Shown here: positions 25,164 to 36,968 of the stretch, in pieces
Position numbering within the stretch: the first letter of the stretch is position 1
Layout of the letters: each line of letters starts with the position of its first letter
Source of the DNA: Fennellomyces sp. T-0311
Lineage: Eukaryota > Mucoromycota > Mucoromycetes > Mucorales > Lichtheimiaceae
Length of the DNA: 64,000 nt
Direction: 5' to 3'
NCBI GenBank assembly: GCA_025266875.1
Contig: JALLLT010000072.1
Location: forward strand, 1-64,000
Program-made: the position numbers and the translations under genes
Notes under the pieces: generated by a model
Database searches by the model: none
The model's input: the letters and a program-made list of their open reading frames with translations, nothing else
What the model was told of the DNA's origin: nothing

Positions 25164-25222
25164 AACCATTATATTTTATCGCGCCAAGCCAAAAAAAAAA
25201 AAAAAAAACCATTATATTTTAT
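25164..25222 (+). mobile_element. Miniature poly(A)-tailed insertion with 14-16-bp target duplication
   Basis: AACCATTATATTTTAT occurs at 25164-25179 and again at 25207-25222. Between the copies lie only CGCGCCAAGCC and a run of A of about 16-18. A 3' poly(A) run and a long target duplication are hallmarks of LINE-type target-primed reverse transcription, so this looks like a severely 5'-truncated retroposed transcript or SINE/LINE tail. Confidence 0.65.
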
Positions 25223-26474
25223 AGCTTTATAAAAATAAAATGGTTAGACACTGCTACCTTCCCTTGTGACTTGACGCGCTTAAAAGACAACGGCCGCGTA
25301 CTTTTTTTCTCGTGGCATTTATGCTTTTTAAAAAGAAGCAATAACCAAGAAATATTATATACACTGGTCTGTACATCCAGAAGGGAGTCTAGCGTGAACT
25401 TTATAGAGAAAATAGATTATTTACATATGTAAAGCTGAAAAAGAATGGGCGCGCCAATTTTTGAGAAGTAGCCAAAAACGATCAGTCCGTGCACGCAAAG
25501 TGTTTCAGAATTTTGGTCCCTTTTTGAAATTACGTAGTTTGTAACCATTTCCATAGAAACAGCCGTTGGGGAGTTCCCATGGCAAAAAAAATAGGTACAA
25601 ACAAGAAAGAGGTTAGAAGAGCCTATCAAGAAAATAAAAAAATCGGATGATATGAGCGATTATCTCCTTGCATGATCATCCGATTTGTTTAATATATAAA
25701 GATGCATTAAGATTTTCTTGCACGTTGCGAACGAACACATCTCATTGTTGAAGTGGATCTGAAGCGGCGAACAAAATTCCACGGCCGATATCGATACATA
25801 ATCGATGCTCAAGGCCAAATTTATTAAACGGCATCAGAAGACAGCCATCGATTACCGAGTTAGTCAGCCAGTTAGAACGCCGAAAAAGGCAAACCTGTGC
25901 GCTTATTGCAAATATTTCTGTGAGGCATCAATCAACGATGACAAGCGGATAAAAGGTCTTAAAAGCGAGATGCATCGTGAGAAAATAAGCAGCAGTTTTG
26001 CGCCTCATTTACTTTATTTTATTAATCCAAGGGCGTGAAGCTCGACGAGATAGAATATGCCTCTATTTTAATTTGAGGTTGTTCCACAGAGGCTGGGATG
26101 CATGAGCGGGCCACGTTTCTGGTAGCTTTAGCGGGCAAGCATTGTTGCCATGGAGAAGGCCAAAGGCTGTGGCTACGACGGGTACACAAGTAGTGGCACA
26201 CACATGGGAACGTCATCCAATGGCTTACGGGCCACATGCCAATTGTGCGTAATTGGATAGCACAAATTTTGGGCCAAGAGAAGGCCATTGTTCTCTTACT
26301 TCTCTCTGGCTCTCCACACGCTAGCCTGCCACGAGCCTACCAAAAAAATTCCCGTTCTTTTATTTGCCCCTTTTTCTTTTTTTCCTTTTCTTTTATATGT
26401 TAAAGTAAAGCTGCAAGCACCACAAACACACCATGCATAATTTATCCGTGCAGGCGCGACGAGCACGACGGCCG
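25223..26474. other. Upstream region of the FYVE gene, no gene recognised
   Basis: No recognisable coding sequence. Frames at 25805-26038 (plus) and 26288-26022 (minus) lack domains. The 3' part presumably holds the promoter and leader of the gene starting at 26475; a pyrimidine-rich run lies at about 26355-26395. Confidence 0.35.
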
Positions 26475-28591
26475 ATGCCACTCGACTCTAAACATTCAGC
26501 ATTCATCGTATGTGGTCGTTACAGGCGGGGGGCCAAAGTTGTTATTTTTTTTCGAGATTGACTTTTTGTTCGTTCGCTTAGGCAGATCGGGGACGAGATG
26601 AATGCAAGATCGATGTAGACAATTCGCCGCAGATCTTTGTGTCAGAGGCCAGCGATAATACAGATCAAATAGCGTCAACAAACAGCAGGGAGGATGCAAG
26701 CACCTGCATCACGGGACCTCCGCCGACCAAGATAGCTGGGCGATTGGATTCTACTGCTCTTCCACCTCCTTTTCCAGACGACGACAAGAACGACGACGAG
26801 GCGGGGTATATGCACACACGCTCTTTCAGCTCGCTTTTAAGTACGGACGCGGAGCCATCATTGGGCTTCACGCCGTTGAACAACCAGAGCAGATTCATCA
26901 GGGCCATCCGGATGGCCAAAAAGAAACGACGGGGCAGTATTGGCGAAGGCACGCTGCGACGCCAGAAGGCCATCTCTGTGCCCGTCGAGCCTAGGCTGAC
27001 AAAGTCGTCCATCCACCCGCAACAGCACAGATACAGCAGCATCAGCACTCGACTCGAAGAAGAACAACCCATGTGGGACCCTCATATCGATGCCTTTGAA
27101 ATCTTGCGGGCCAAGATCACGGGGATCACGCGGACGATGCAGGAGTTTCACGTCCAAGAGCTATTTCAAGACGAACTGTCCGAACGACGCGAGCGGAGGA
27201 TGAGCACGTCGACCGAAAAGAAGAAATCCATGCTGGGCCACCGCCGCATCCGGTCTCATGGCACCGTTGAACTGATGATCCACAAGAGCGATGACGACAG
27301 CGATAGCGACGCACTCAACTCACCACCCCCGCCACCGCCGGCACCGATGGCCGACCAGACCCAGCGGCCTCAGCCAGACGTGTGGTCCCACCTGCGCACA
27401 GACGACGATTTCAAAGAGGACATGTTACTCAATCAAGAGCAGGAGTTGGTACCTCCGACCAGCCCGAATTTGACGGCCCTGTTTTTGACGACCAACTCGC
27501 TTATCAATTCCCGATTGGACGAGCTGTCCGAGACAGCGTCGATCGCGTCTTCGTGTGACTTGAATTCATCCACCGCGGAGTGGCGCTCCCAGTTTCTCGA
27601 GCTGGTGTCGTCCTGCATTACCCAGTCCGAGGGCCTCGAGTCGTTATCGACAGAGTTGCTCGGAACCGAGCGCCGAGTGCGCGAACTCTTGGTCCTGGAC
27701 CAGACCGTCGAGGAGCAGTATAAGGAGCGTGAAAAGGCTTACGAGGAGCGGATACGCGAGTGTGAGGACGTTGCCAAGCAGCAGTTGCTCATGATCGACA
27801 CCCTCGAGGAACTGACAGCTGACTTGGAGATGAAGATGGAGCAGCTAAAGTCACAACAGGAGGAGCTTGATGCGGAGGATGACTCGAGCGAAGAGTCCAA
27901 CAGTGTCAACGAGGATTGGGATTTTCGACGCAGGGTGGCCGACATCATGGACGTCGAGACCAAGGACGATCTGGTGCATAAGATGCGTTGGCAAGTCGGT
28001 ATGTTTGTCGGTGGTGGAGTGGGCACCGGTCATGTTATCCACACCTTCGAAGGACGGCTGCGTGGGATCGAAATGATGATTGCAGGCTCAGGCACAACCA
28101 CGGAGGACGACTATTCCCAGCCAGTCAAAAGGGTATGTGAAAAGCCACGAGGTTGGCCATCCAATGTGCTCACGGTCACACATAGAACTCCACCTATCAA
28201 TCACGCTCGATTCGTCACACCCAGTTTCATCATCATCATTATTTATTGCATTTATTACCAGAAGATCGCAAGCGCTTTCGCCTGATACCTCGTGCCCATT
28301 GGGTGCCCGATCAGCTGGCAGACCAATGCCAATTTGAACGCTCTGGAAGCCCCCGCTGCCCATCCCACTTCACCTTTTTCCAACGCAAACATCACTGCAG
28401 AAGGTAAAACTTCTATTTATACGTTGCCAGGTCCGCTACTAACATATGTTTGTATACCCAGATGCGGCTTGGTGGTCTGTCAACGTCATAGCTCGAACCG
28501 CCTTCCGCTGTTTGCCACGCCTGCCTCTCCCCCACAGTGGAGTCGTGTATGTGACAGATGCTTCTGCGACCTGATTATCGTTGCAGAGTGA
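26475..28591 (+). CDS. FYVE zinc-finger protein with coiled coil
   Basis: Probable PI3P-binding endosomal protein. Exons read as 26475-26507, 26582-28132, 28273-28403 and 28462-28591 encode about 614 aa. The first exon is inferred from an ATG, a GTATGT donor and a CTTAG acceptor that put a short peptide in frame with the long exon, which itself lacks a convincing ATG. The N-terminal half is Ser/Pro/acidic with basic patches (MAKKKRRGS). Residues of about 300-430 are Glu/Leu-rich heptad-like coiled coil (EELTADLEMKMEQLKSQQEE). The C-terminus is a FYVE finger: WVPD, RKHHCRRCG, VCQRHSS, RVCDRCF. The first cysteine pair is C-x8-C instead of the usual C-x2-C, while the later spacing is canonical. 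The acceptor at 28273 was picked on phase; 28262 would shift the frame. Confidence 0.75.
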
Positions 28592-29031
28592 TGATATCCA
28601 AACCCTATACCTTATTACACCCCCCCCCCCACTTTTTACGTGTGAGAGAGTTCATCCCCCCATATTTTCTTCCTGTAAATAGTTATCCTCTTTGATCATT
28701 TTTGTATATGGAAATCCTCTATAAACGCCTAATTGAAACTCTTTTTCCAAAGGGACACGAGCCAAGTGAGCATACCAATGGAAAATCATATATTGCCTTT
28801 TTGAGAATGTCAAAGGAGGTCGTTTTTGTATAACAAGTTTAAACTCTCTTTTCAATAAAAAAATGTAGTAACGTTTGTGCAAATTGTGAGTGAAAGTGTG
28901 GTGTTGTTGTATGTACTGGTTTGTTTTTGCGTGCGTGTGTGTTTGTATACGTGAAGTAAGAAAAAATGCGTGGGTGAAGCATACGTAATTAAAAGCATGT
29001 AAATACATAAATTAAAAGAGGTATTTTGGTT
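28592..29031. other. Convergent intergenic region with an 11-nt C run
   Basis: This interval lies between the stop codons of the convergent FYVE and TEA genes. It includes a run of 11 C at 28620-28630 and AATAAA-like sequences near 28855, compatible with 3' UTRs of both genes. No additional gene was seen. Confidence 0.5.
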
Positions 29032-31353
29032 TTACATGTCGTCCAAGAAGTCAAAGCCGCGACCAATACCCAATTTGGAGGTCGTTGCTGCGTCTCCAAC
29101 GGCAGAAATGTCAATGTTGCCGTGTCCACGTTCAAAGTCATACACCATGACAAGCAATGGCGACGAGTCTTGTTGTGGTTGCTGCTGCTGTTGTTGTTGT
29201 TGTTGTTGTTGTTGCTGCTGATCTTTCTGTTCCCATGGCTGATCAAGGAACGTGGCTGTGGGTCCGTACTTTTCTTCGATATCTTCAAAAACCTACGAAG
29301 CAATTGATAAGCATACAAGGCATCGTAAACTGTAAATCTATAGTACCTGGACAATGCACAAGTTTCGGATGGCGATATCGACTTCCTCCCAGCTCTGGAG
29401 AGACCGAATGCCCTTCATGAAGGCATCAAAGAACTGGTTGACATAAACAAAGCTGTACATGTATTTGCCGTTGTTCAGCCACAAGGCTTGTTGGATTTCT
29501 TTTGACTCCAGAACGACGTTCCCAAACGAGTAGATTGTTGTTGTGCATTCGATCGTCTTGCGTTCCTTTGATTCAAAGAAACAGGTGTTGTTAAACACAA
29601 AATCAGAAATGTTGAGGTTCAGATCAAGTTTGGTCTGCAATGGTATATGTCAGTTATTTAATCAATCGAACCGAATAGAGCTCGTTTTTTCTTTTACCTT
29701 GGCTAGCAAAACGATAGTTGAGGGATCCTTGCTAACGATATCTGCAAGGGGCGGGCACTTTTGCTTTGCGATACAATCCGCCTCGACAGTGGAAAGGCAG
29801 TTGGGGTAGCAATGTTGCAGCAAAGCAAGGTTATGCGACACGGTGGTGGAAGGATCGTAAGGCAATGAATACTCCAGATAGAGGCACAGGTAATTTGGCC
29901 AGAGCGGGAAAGGAGGGCTTTCCAGTTCCTTGATCATGACAGATAAATCACCAGCCGACATTGCACGTTGCTGCTGCTGAACATTTTTTTTCTTAAACTG
30001 CATGCTGCGCTTTCGAGAAAGACTGCTGGACGAAGACGATGTCGATGAAGATGAAGAGTAGACTAGTGCGGGTTGTGAAGCTGTGCGCATGTTCATCTTT
30101 CGTTTTCTTGTATCATCCAAAGGGTTGATCAGTTTGGCGTCGTCCATCATTTCTTCATCCATAGCAGGATAAGGATCCACATTGGGTGCGTCAGCCATCA
30201 CGAAAGGGTCGTTGAAGGCAAACGTATCTTCAAAGTCCATCATGCCGAAGGGTGAGGCGTCCATGACAGAAGACATTTGACCAGTGCTAGGTGTTTCTGT
30301 AAATGACGGAAGATAGTCTTGGACGCTACCAAACAGTGGATGATGAAGTGCAGGATCGTAGAGTTCTTTCATGTCTAACAAGACATTCTGCTGTTGCTGT
30401 TGCTGTGGTTGCGCCTGAATATCGGCGTTGTTGGGATACATCATGTCGAGCACATAGTCTGCTTGTGAAGGCGACGATGAGCTGCTCATGGATGAATCTT
30501 CACCCGACGATTCGTTCGTGGCATTGGTAACTAAGCCGCCTGTCATTCGATTGGCTTGGCGTCGCTGCTTTTGCACATAATTTTTGTTGGATTTTGAACG
30601 GTTGACTGTGTTTTGTTCATCATCCGCATCGGTAGCAGAGTCAGTCAGTAGTCGCATAACTACATAGAATAGATAATGAGTTCTTTTCCATAGTAGGTAT
30701 AATGTAATAAACCGTACAGTGAGGATCGCCTTTGCGCGTATTTTTCAATACTTGAATATGCGACGACACTTGCTTCCGAGTACGGTTTTTACCCGTCTTG
30801 CGCAATATGAAATCAGAGATCAATTCATTGCGACCTTTTGAATGCATGGACATTAGAAACAAAGGGAACCAATAAAGTTGGAGGAAAATTTTACCACATG
30901 GTTTGCCGTTCACCAGGATCTTTCGTCGTCCCAATTTGGGAATAGTTTCCAGGGCCTCAACGAACGCGGATTCGACATCGGGTGGCCATACTTGCTAAAT
31001 AAAGAGTTAATATGTATTTGAGCATATGACAAAAATGCTATCTATACCTCTTCCTTATCCTTGCCCTGAGTTGGCAATGGATTGGTAGGATCTTTCTTGT
31101 TGTACTGCCTAGGTCGCTTCTGGTCTTTCTTTTGACCATCGACGGAATTTAAACTCGACGATGGCATCGCGATGACTGCTGATGGCAGTTTGGATGAGAA
31201 AGTCGAAGCAGACGAGAGCGACGCCGCAGATGACGACGAGACAAGTCCATGCAAGCGTTGATGGTCGTTCATTGGTTGTGGCGAAGGTGTAGAGGATGGA
31301 GTCCTTTTGGGTGAATCCTTTTCAAAGAACATGTCCTGTGAACAAGCGAGCAT
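29032..31353 (-). CDS. TEA/ATTS-domain transcription factor (TEC1/AbaA/TEAD family)
   Basis: DNA-binding regulator; relatives control filamentation (Tec1), conidiation (AbaA) and growth (TEAD). Exons 31353-31048, 30994-30895, 30834-30718, 30659-29698, 29634-29347 and 29292-29032 give 677 aa in phase. The TEA domain spans about residues 102-175 ([56 protein letters not shown]). After a Ser- and Gln-rich middle, residues of about 500-600 resemble the YAP-binding fold of animal TEADs ([34 protein letters not shown]). A polyglutamine run of 12 encoded by CAG/CAA follows. The start is uncertain: CTTGTTCACAG just after the chosen ATG could be an intron acceptor, with a first exon further upstream or an internal start at the next Met (about 31332). 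Confidence 0.88.
29171..29222 (-). repeat. CAG/CAA repeat encoding polyglutamine in the TEA factor
   Basis: An imperfect trinucleotide repeat, CTG/TTG on the plus strand, encodes about a dozen consecutive glutamines and a QQPQQ extension near the C-terminus of the TEA-domain factor. It is likely to vary in length between strains. Confidence 0.85.
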
Positions 31354-32575
31354 AATTATGTATATTGATACGTGGTAATGTGTGTGTGTATGTGTATGTG
31401 TTTGTGTGATGTATCGAGTATATAAAAAGAGAAAGGAGCGATAATGTGTGTGTTATTGCTGGTTTTCTTTCTATAATCGTTCGTTAAAAGATAAAGAGTG
31501 TACGGAGAGAAAAAAAGAAGAGAGAGAAAGAGATGAAAGGAACGATAAGGGTAGTTTGACAAAGAAGAAAATGTTTGAGAAGGAAGGGAAAAATAAAGGC
31601 AGTTTGGAATAATATAGTAAAATATAGGCACAGGGGCATGTCGCCGTTAGCGTATCCTATATGCTTACTACTACGACAAAATAGCACACCTTGTCCGTTG
31701 GCACAGATGACTACATAATCATTCTGTACTATCTGTTTCCTCGTTTTTCCCTTACAACTACTGGATCCGTGGTTCCTTCGCCCTCTAATTACAACAATAT
31801 TATTGTTTTTCGCAGGTTTGTAAAATCCCGGAATAATAATTGTATTTTTCACTAAATGTACGTTTTATCCACAATTGTATGTATTGCCGCTAGCTCGAGC
31901 CACTGGAACTATTCCCCGTTCATTACTACTCCCCGTAACGTAAAAAGAGTAAGTTCTTTTTTCTCTGTGTAAGTTCCCCCTACTATTATCTAATTAAAAG
32001 AAAGTGAGCCTGATATATATTGTATATACACTTTGCCTCCCCTTTTTTTTGTCAATACTTTAGTATAGATTTGAATCATGGCCGGCGTGGTTTGTAAGCT
32101 ATAAAATCGTAAAAAGACGTGTCTGTAAGAAAAAAAAAGGGGGTTAAACGGTCTAGATGGAACCCGTGATGTGATTGCGGAATGGTATCGCTTTACACTT
32201 GGTTGTAAATGCAAAAACGAAAATACCCCTACTAGAACGATGACCCCAACCAATCCTTTTTTTATCCTCCAAACGATCGCTTTCTTTGTTACCCCGTTGA
32301 CATATTAAAATCTTGGTGTGTAATAATGCAGGGACACATGCAAGGGCGATTTATATGTCTTTTTCATGAATTCCTGGGTTGTTTTGTTATCCTTCCCCTG
32401 CATTTCCTTCACACAAGCCCTCTCAAACGCAAGTGGCGCGCAAAAAGACGTAATATTACATCGGACGCAGGTTTTCGCATAAAATAAATAATCGGTTTAA
32501 CCCGGGTATATTGGTTTTTTTGTATGACACACATCAGTATAGAATAATAAAGATCGAATTTTTGTTATTTTCTTT
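31354..32575. other. Intergenic region between TEA and CLASP genes, with a GT-rich microsatellite
   Basis: About 1.2 kb upstream of the TEA-factor start and downstream of the CLASP stop. It contains an imperfect GT-rich repeat at about 31378-31409 and purine-rich sequence near 31500-31590 on the plus strand. It probably holds the TEA-factor promoter and a long or spliced leader. No coding gene was recognised. Confidence 0.45.
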
Positions 32576-35500
32576 TTACAGCTGTGTAGGAGTGCTGCCG
32601 TAACTGTTAAGTCCCGCTCTTTGTTTGATGGCCCGAGCAACGTAGTGTCGTACTAGATTCAGTTGGTCTTCTCGTAAATCGTCCAAAAACTGATAAATCT
32701 CGTCACCCATCACTCCGTGAAACTCAACGATTGCTTCCACACAGGTTTTGCGCACGTGGATCATGGGATGATTGACACCCTGTAAGGAGATAAGTTATAC
32801 GAACAAAAAAGAGTATTGTTCTTTGCGGAAAAACTAGAGAACAAACACTTGCCTTTAAAAACACATCGGCACCGCCCTGGGTGAGCCACTCGTCAACGAA
32901 GATTACATTTTCAACCTCCCTGACGCTCTTGGCCATATACGTAAATGCTGTACCGACAGGATGGTATCGTGAAATCTCATCGACAAATGAACTGGGCGAA
33001 AGAATGAGTCGATACACGAGGTAGGAGATCATGATCTCAAACACATTATGCGGGTCCATGATACTCAATAATGTATCCAAAGCATCTTCTGCGCCCGTGG
33101 ACACCTAAATCAGTGTAAGTTAGCGTTATATGGATATATTTATATCCAAAACTTACGGTCGGGTCATTGTCTGCGCGCACCAAAAGTAACCGCTCAATCA
33201 ATCGTGCCTCCAGCGACATGCCTTGATCATCGACCTTGCGTTCATAATACTTGAAAAGACCCGTTTGCGTTACAGCTAATTGTCGCACAAGTTCCAGCAC
33301 CACAGAAATGGATACTGAGTTGTTTGACAGGTCCAAGTACAAGAGTACGCCTTGAATGAGCTCCACAAAATTCCCACCATCTTGGTTGGCACCTGCCCAA
33401 AGTTCACTCGATGCTTCGTTGGATCCACCTTGATCCCATGGCTGTATGATCGACGCTTCACGTGCAATGCGCGCCAACTTGCGGAATGCTGCATTATCCG
33501 CGGAATTGGACTTTAGCTTGTCTACCAGTGCATAGATTGTTGCTGTTTTGTCTCGGCCACCGCGACCGTTGATCATCGTTGGCATTGTTGTGTCTGTCCG
33601 CTTGTTTTCCTTGAATACTGCAAGTGGGTCGTTGACCTCCTTGGGTGCAAAGTAAGGCACATTCGATAATGTTTGGCGATGGATACGTCCTTGTCTGTTG
33701 GTGGAAATGGCAGTTGGCAACACCCTCGATGACGCAATAGTTGCTAATCCACTGGTTTCATTTGGTACATTAGGCGCGATGAGATCCGGTTGTCGAGCGA
33801 GATCTTGGAATGCTGTCATATTGGATTCCTGTTTTCCGTTCAGTTGTTTAGGAGGTAGGTCGTTAGGAAAGAGAGGATGTGAACGAAGGGCATCGTTGAC
33901 AAACTGTACACTCGTTTTTTAGTACCTTTAGCTTTTAAATGAACTTCGTTGTTACTTACTGGTGCAGCGACAGGAAGTGTCAAGCCGTTCATATGCAACT
34001 GCTGATCAAATGGTTTGATCGCCGCATCAACAGAGCCCGTATATAAAGTTCGAGGGGGTTGGGGTTGTTCTTCCTTTGGATAGGGCAACAGGCTGGGTGG
34101 TGACACCTGACGAGGAGCTGGCTCGTCCTTTGGATAGGATAATGACGATACATGTGGCTCTTCCTTTGCATATGGCAATGGACTTGGTTGACGATGCTCT
34201 TCCTTTGGATAAGACAGAGGACTTGGTTGACGAGGTGGTTCCTCTTCCTTTGGATATGTAATTGGTGATAAATGAGGGCTTCGCTTAGGTTGTTGTACTG
34301 GACTTGTTTCGAAAGTGGGTGGGGGTGGTGATGGAGATGGCATATCGTGAGAAACTGGCTCTTGGGAATTATCATGGAGAATGTCATCATTGTCGTCGTT
34401 ATGAGCATTGCCGTTGGTAGCCAGCAACGGTTGCTCATCCATGATTGCTGGATAAGATGGCTCATCAATATCGGAATCTGCTTTGTCAATAACCGGTTCA
34501 TTAACAACCGGCTCATCAGCACGAGGTGTGAATTCTTCCTCTTCTTCTTGCACAGGAGCTACCTGGCACACATAGTCGGGAATAATCCGAATATGTATAC
34601 CAAGTACGCGACCAATCTTGTTGACAGTGTTGGTGTCGTAAGTGGAAGCCACAGCCTCGAACAGTTTTTGATTGACCAGCCTGAGATGACCGACAAGCGA
34701 TACCAACGGTGCATGAACAATCGAACCAGTAGAAGATGTGCTGATCAACGGCAACAGCTTTTCGAGATACCGCCGTACGTGCGCATCCGATTCAAACCAT
34801 TGTGACACAACATTCTCGGGTGAACTTGGGTCGATCCACTCTGCTGCAGCTGGATCAGCCGTATCCTCGCTATTGCCATTGCTCGGATCCAACCCCAGCA
34901 TTGGCAGCACAAGTTCATCCATCCATTCCAGATACCGGCTCGTTAATTTTCGACGATTGGCAGGATTGCGCATGGGATCCTTCTTGCTGCCTAGCAACGC
35001 CAGGGAAGGTTGCTTTTTGAGAGCGTTTCCAAACCCACCTACATCGGTCAAACCGGCATACAGTCGATCCGGCAGATCCGGTTCGTGTCGCCTGAGGAAA
35101 TATTTGACCTTTTTCAAGGCATTGTTGGCATGTTCGAATTTGGCCAGATCATCATCCGTCTTGAGTGAGACGGCATCTGCTGAGGCATCGAGTATTAAAC
35201 GAGGTACATATTCCTCGAAAGACACCAATTTTAGCATCACGCCTGCGACGGATTCCCAACTTGAAAGCGCTTCATATAATCGAGCATTGTCCTCTTGAAA
35301 CATCTGCCACACAATCTCCTTGAGCTTTTCGCCATCCACCATCCCCTTGTTGCTTTCGATTTGAATGCCTGTCAAGTCGGGGTGTTTGGCGTTGAACGGA
35401 TGGCCGGACAACTTTCGTGCCAGCATTTTCAAACCGTCGCATCGCATGGTCAGATCATCGTGGTTCAGCATACTGATAAGGCTTAGTTTACGTTTGGCGC

Positions 35501-36968
35501 TGATGGTGGATTTTTTCCGGGTCAGTCCGGGAACGCGGGTTTTCCTGGCTGGCGGCTGTGGAGGAGGCGATGTGGGCGGCATATATGAGCTGTGAAGATG
35601 CGAGGGAATAGGTGGAGGCGACCCGTAGCTTCTGAGTAAGTGCGGGGAGGTGCTACGGATCGAAGGGGACGATGCCCGTGGCGAGATGGATCGGGCCATG
35701 TTCTTGGGTATTTCATGCGGAATTGGATGCTCACTTGAGCCGGTGGAGCCGTTGGAGGCGCTGGATGAGGATGGGGAGACGGCCTCGTGGATGTCGGATA
35801 TGTTGCGATGGGAGCCCATGGAGCTGGATGTGCGTAACGAGCTTGTGGAGTTTGTAGGGCTGTGGATGGTGCGGGTCTTGGCCAGGGCAGAGTTCTTTGA
35901 CTTTTCCAGTTGTTTTCGCATCTGCGGTGGCAGCGATTTGAGCAGACTGGTTTAGAAAATAACATTAGACAGGCACTCCTCCCCTCTCTCGCCCTCCTTT
36001 GACATTTACGTTTCACCGCGGTCTTTCCAGTGCTCCCAAAATATCCAGAACGCCTCGCGACACACTTCGCGGACGGCGGGCGTTGCGTCATCCAGGCCCT
36101 TGCTTAGTATTTTAACAAGGAGGTCGGTGCCTCCTGTGCGATCCATCATTGCACGCGTGTGGTCTCGATGTGTATGAGCCTGCAGGATGGTCTTGGTATA
36201 GGTGACTGTGAACTGCCGCGCCTGGTTGTTCTTCTCGTTCATGGCGATCCAGAGCATGTTCATGACTTTATGGTGGTACGTTGCGTGGCGAAGGAACGTG
36301 GTGGTGGTCTTTAGCGATGCCGAGGCGATTACTTTTTTGGTGGTGGTGGCTAATTTGACCAGGCAGTCCACCAGCCTGTCATAGATATAAGTGTCGATTG
36401 ATCTGCCCAAATAAAGACCGATTTCTGCCACCAGCGTCAGGGCGTTGAGTGCGAGCGACGTTCGAAGACTTTCAACCTACAAGGTTTCAATCAATCAACT
36501 GTTCCCAATTCCCATCAAATTAAGGGGTGCTGTTCTATTTTCCAAGATCCTTACAGCCTTGATAATGCCATCCACCATCTGTCGAACACCCAAAATCAGA
36601 GAATCATGGTATTTCTCATTAGCGTCCCCTCGCAGTATACCTCGGAGGCGCGTCACCGACTTGTCTCTGGCTTCCCAATTCTGTTCAGTCTCTCGGTCTC
36701 GGTACGCCGCTTGCATGCCAGCGAATTCCGCGTCCAATTCTTTGGCGCTGGAGAACTATAAAATGCTTGCATCATGAGTGAATTGCTCACGAGGGTCGTA
36801 CAGTATTGGGGTAAAAAGTCGTTTCATATCTGGTTGCAATCGTCCCTATTCCCGACAGGCTGCATCACACCCCCTCCCTTCTATTGCATAGAAACCGTCT
36901 TCGAGAATAAAACGTATATATACCTGAACAGCTTCAATTTCGGGTTCTTTTTTGTCTCTTAATGTCAT
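32576..36968 (-). CDS. CLASP-family microtubule-associated protein (Stu1/Cls1-like)
   Basis: Stabilises microtubules at plus ends and in the spindle through TOG domains that bind tubulin. Seven exons, 36968-36924, 36755-36555, 36476-36010, 35946-33960, 33903-33157, 33104-32853 and 32779-32576, encode 1300 aa in consistent phase. Residues of about 16-245 form the CLASP N-terminal TOG (AKELDAEFAGM, ETEQNWEARDKSVTRLRGIL, GLDDATPAVREVCREAFWIFWEHW). A Ser/Arg/Pro-rich basic linker follows, which usually binds the microtubule lattice, then a second helical repeat region, a proline/acidic repeat block (34070-34265) and C-terminal helical repeats (FLDDLREDQLNLVRHYVARAIKQR). The intron at 32780-32852 has a GC donor (AAG|GCAAGT). 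The first 15-aa exon is the least certain part. Confidence 0.87.
34070..34265 (-). repeat. Tandem YPKEE/PSPL repeat inside the CLASP gene
   Basis: About five to six degenerate units built on (S/P)-x-(S/T/P)-YPKEE-x-RQPSP repeat in the protein (ITYPKEEEPPRQPSP, LSYPKEEHRQPSP, LPYAKEEPH, LSYPKDEPAPRQVSP, LPYPKEEQ). The DNA repeats TTCCTTTGGATA on the plus strand. The units carry SP sites that proline-directed kinases could phosphorylate. Confidence 0.8.

Noticed and set aside
26665..28042. Several antisense open frames across the FYVE gene
   Set aside because: They are shadows of a codon-biased coding exon; they have no domains and the sense strand has a coherent protein.
26639..28285. Reading the FYVE gene as one exon starting at 26639
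   Set aside because: The first codon there is GTG, and the frame would run past a good donor at 28133 and miss the FYVE finger that is encoded by the next exons.
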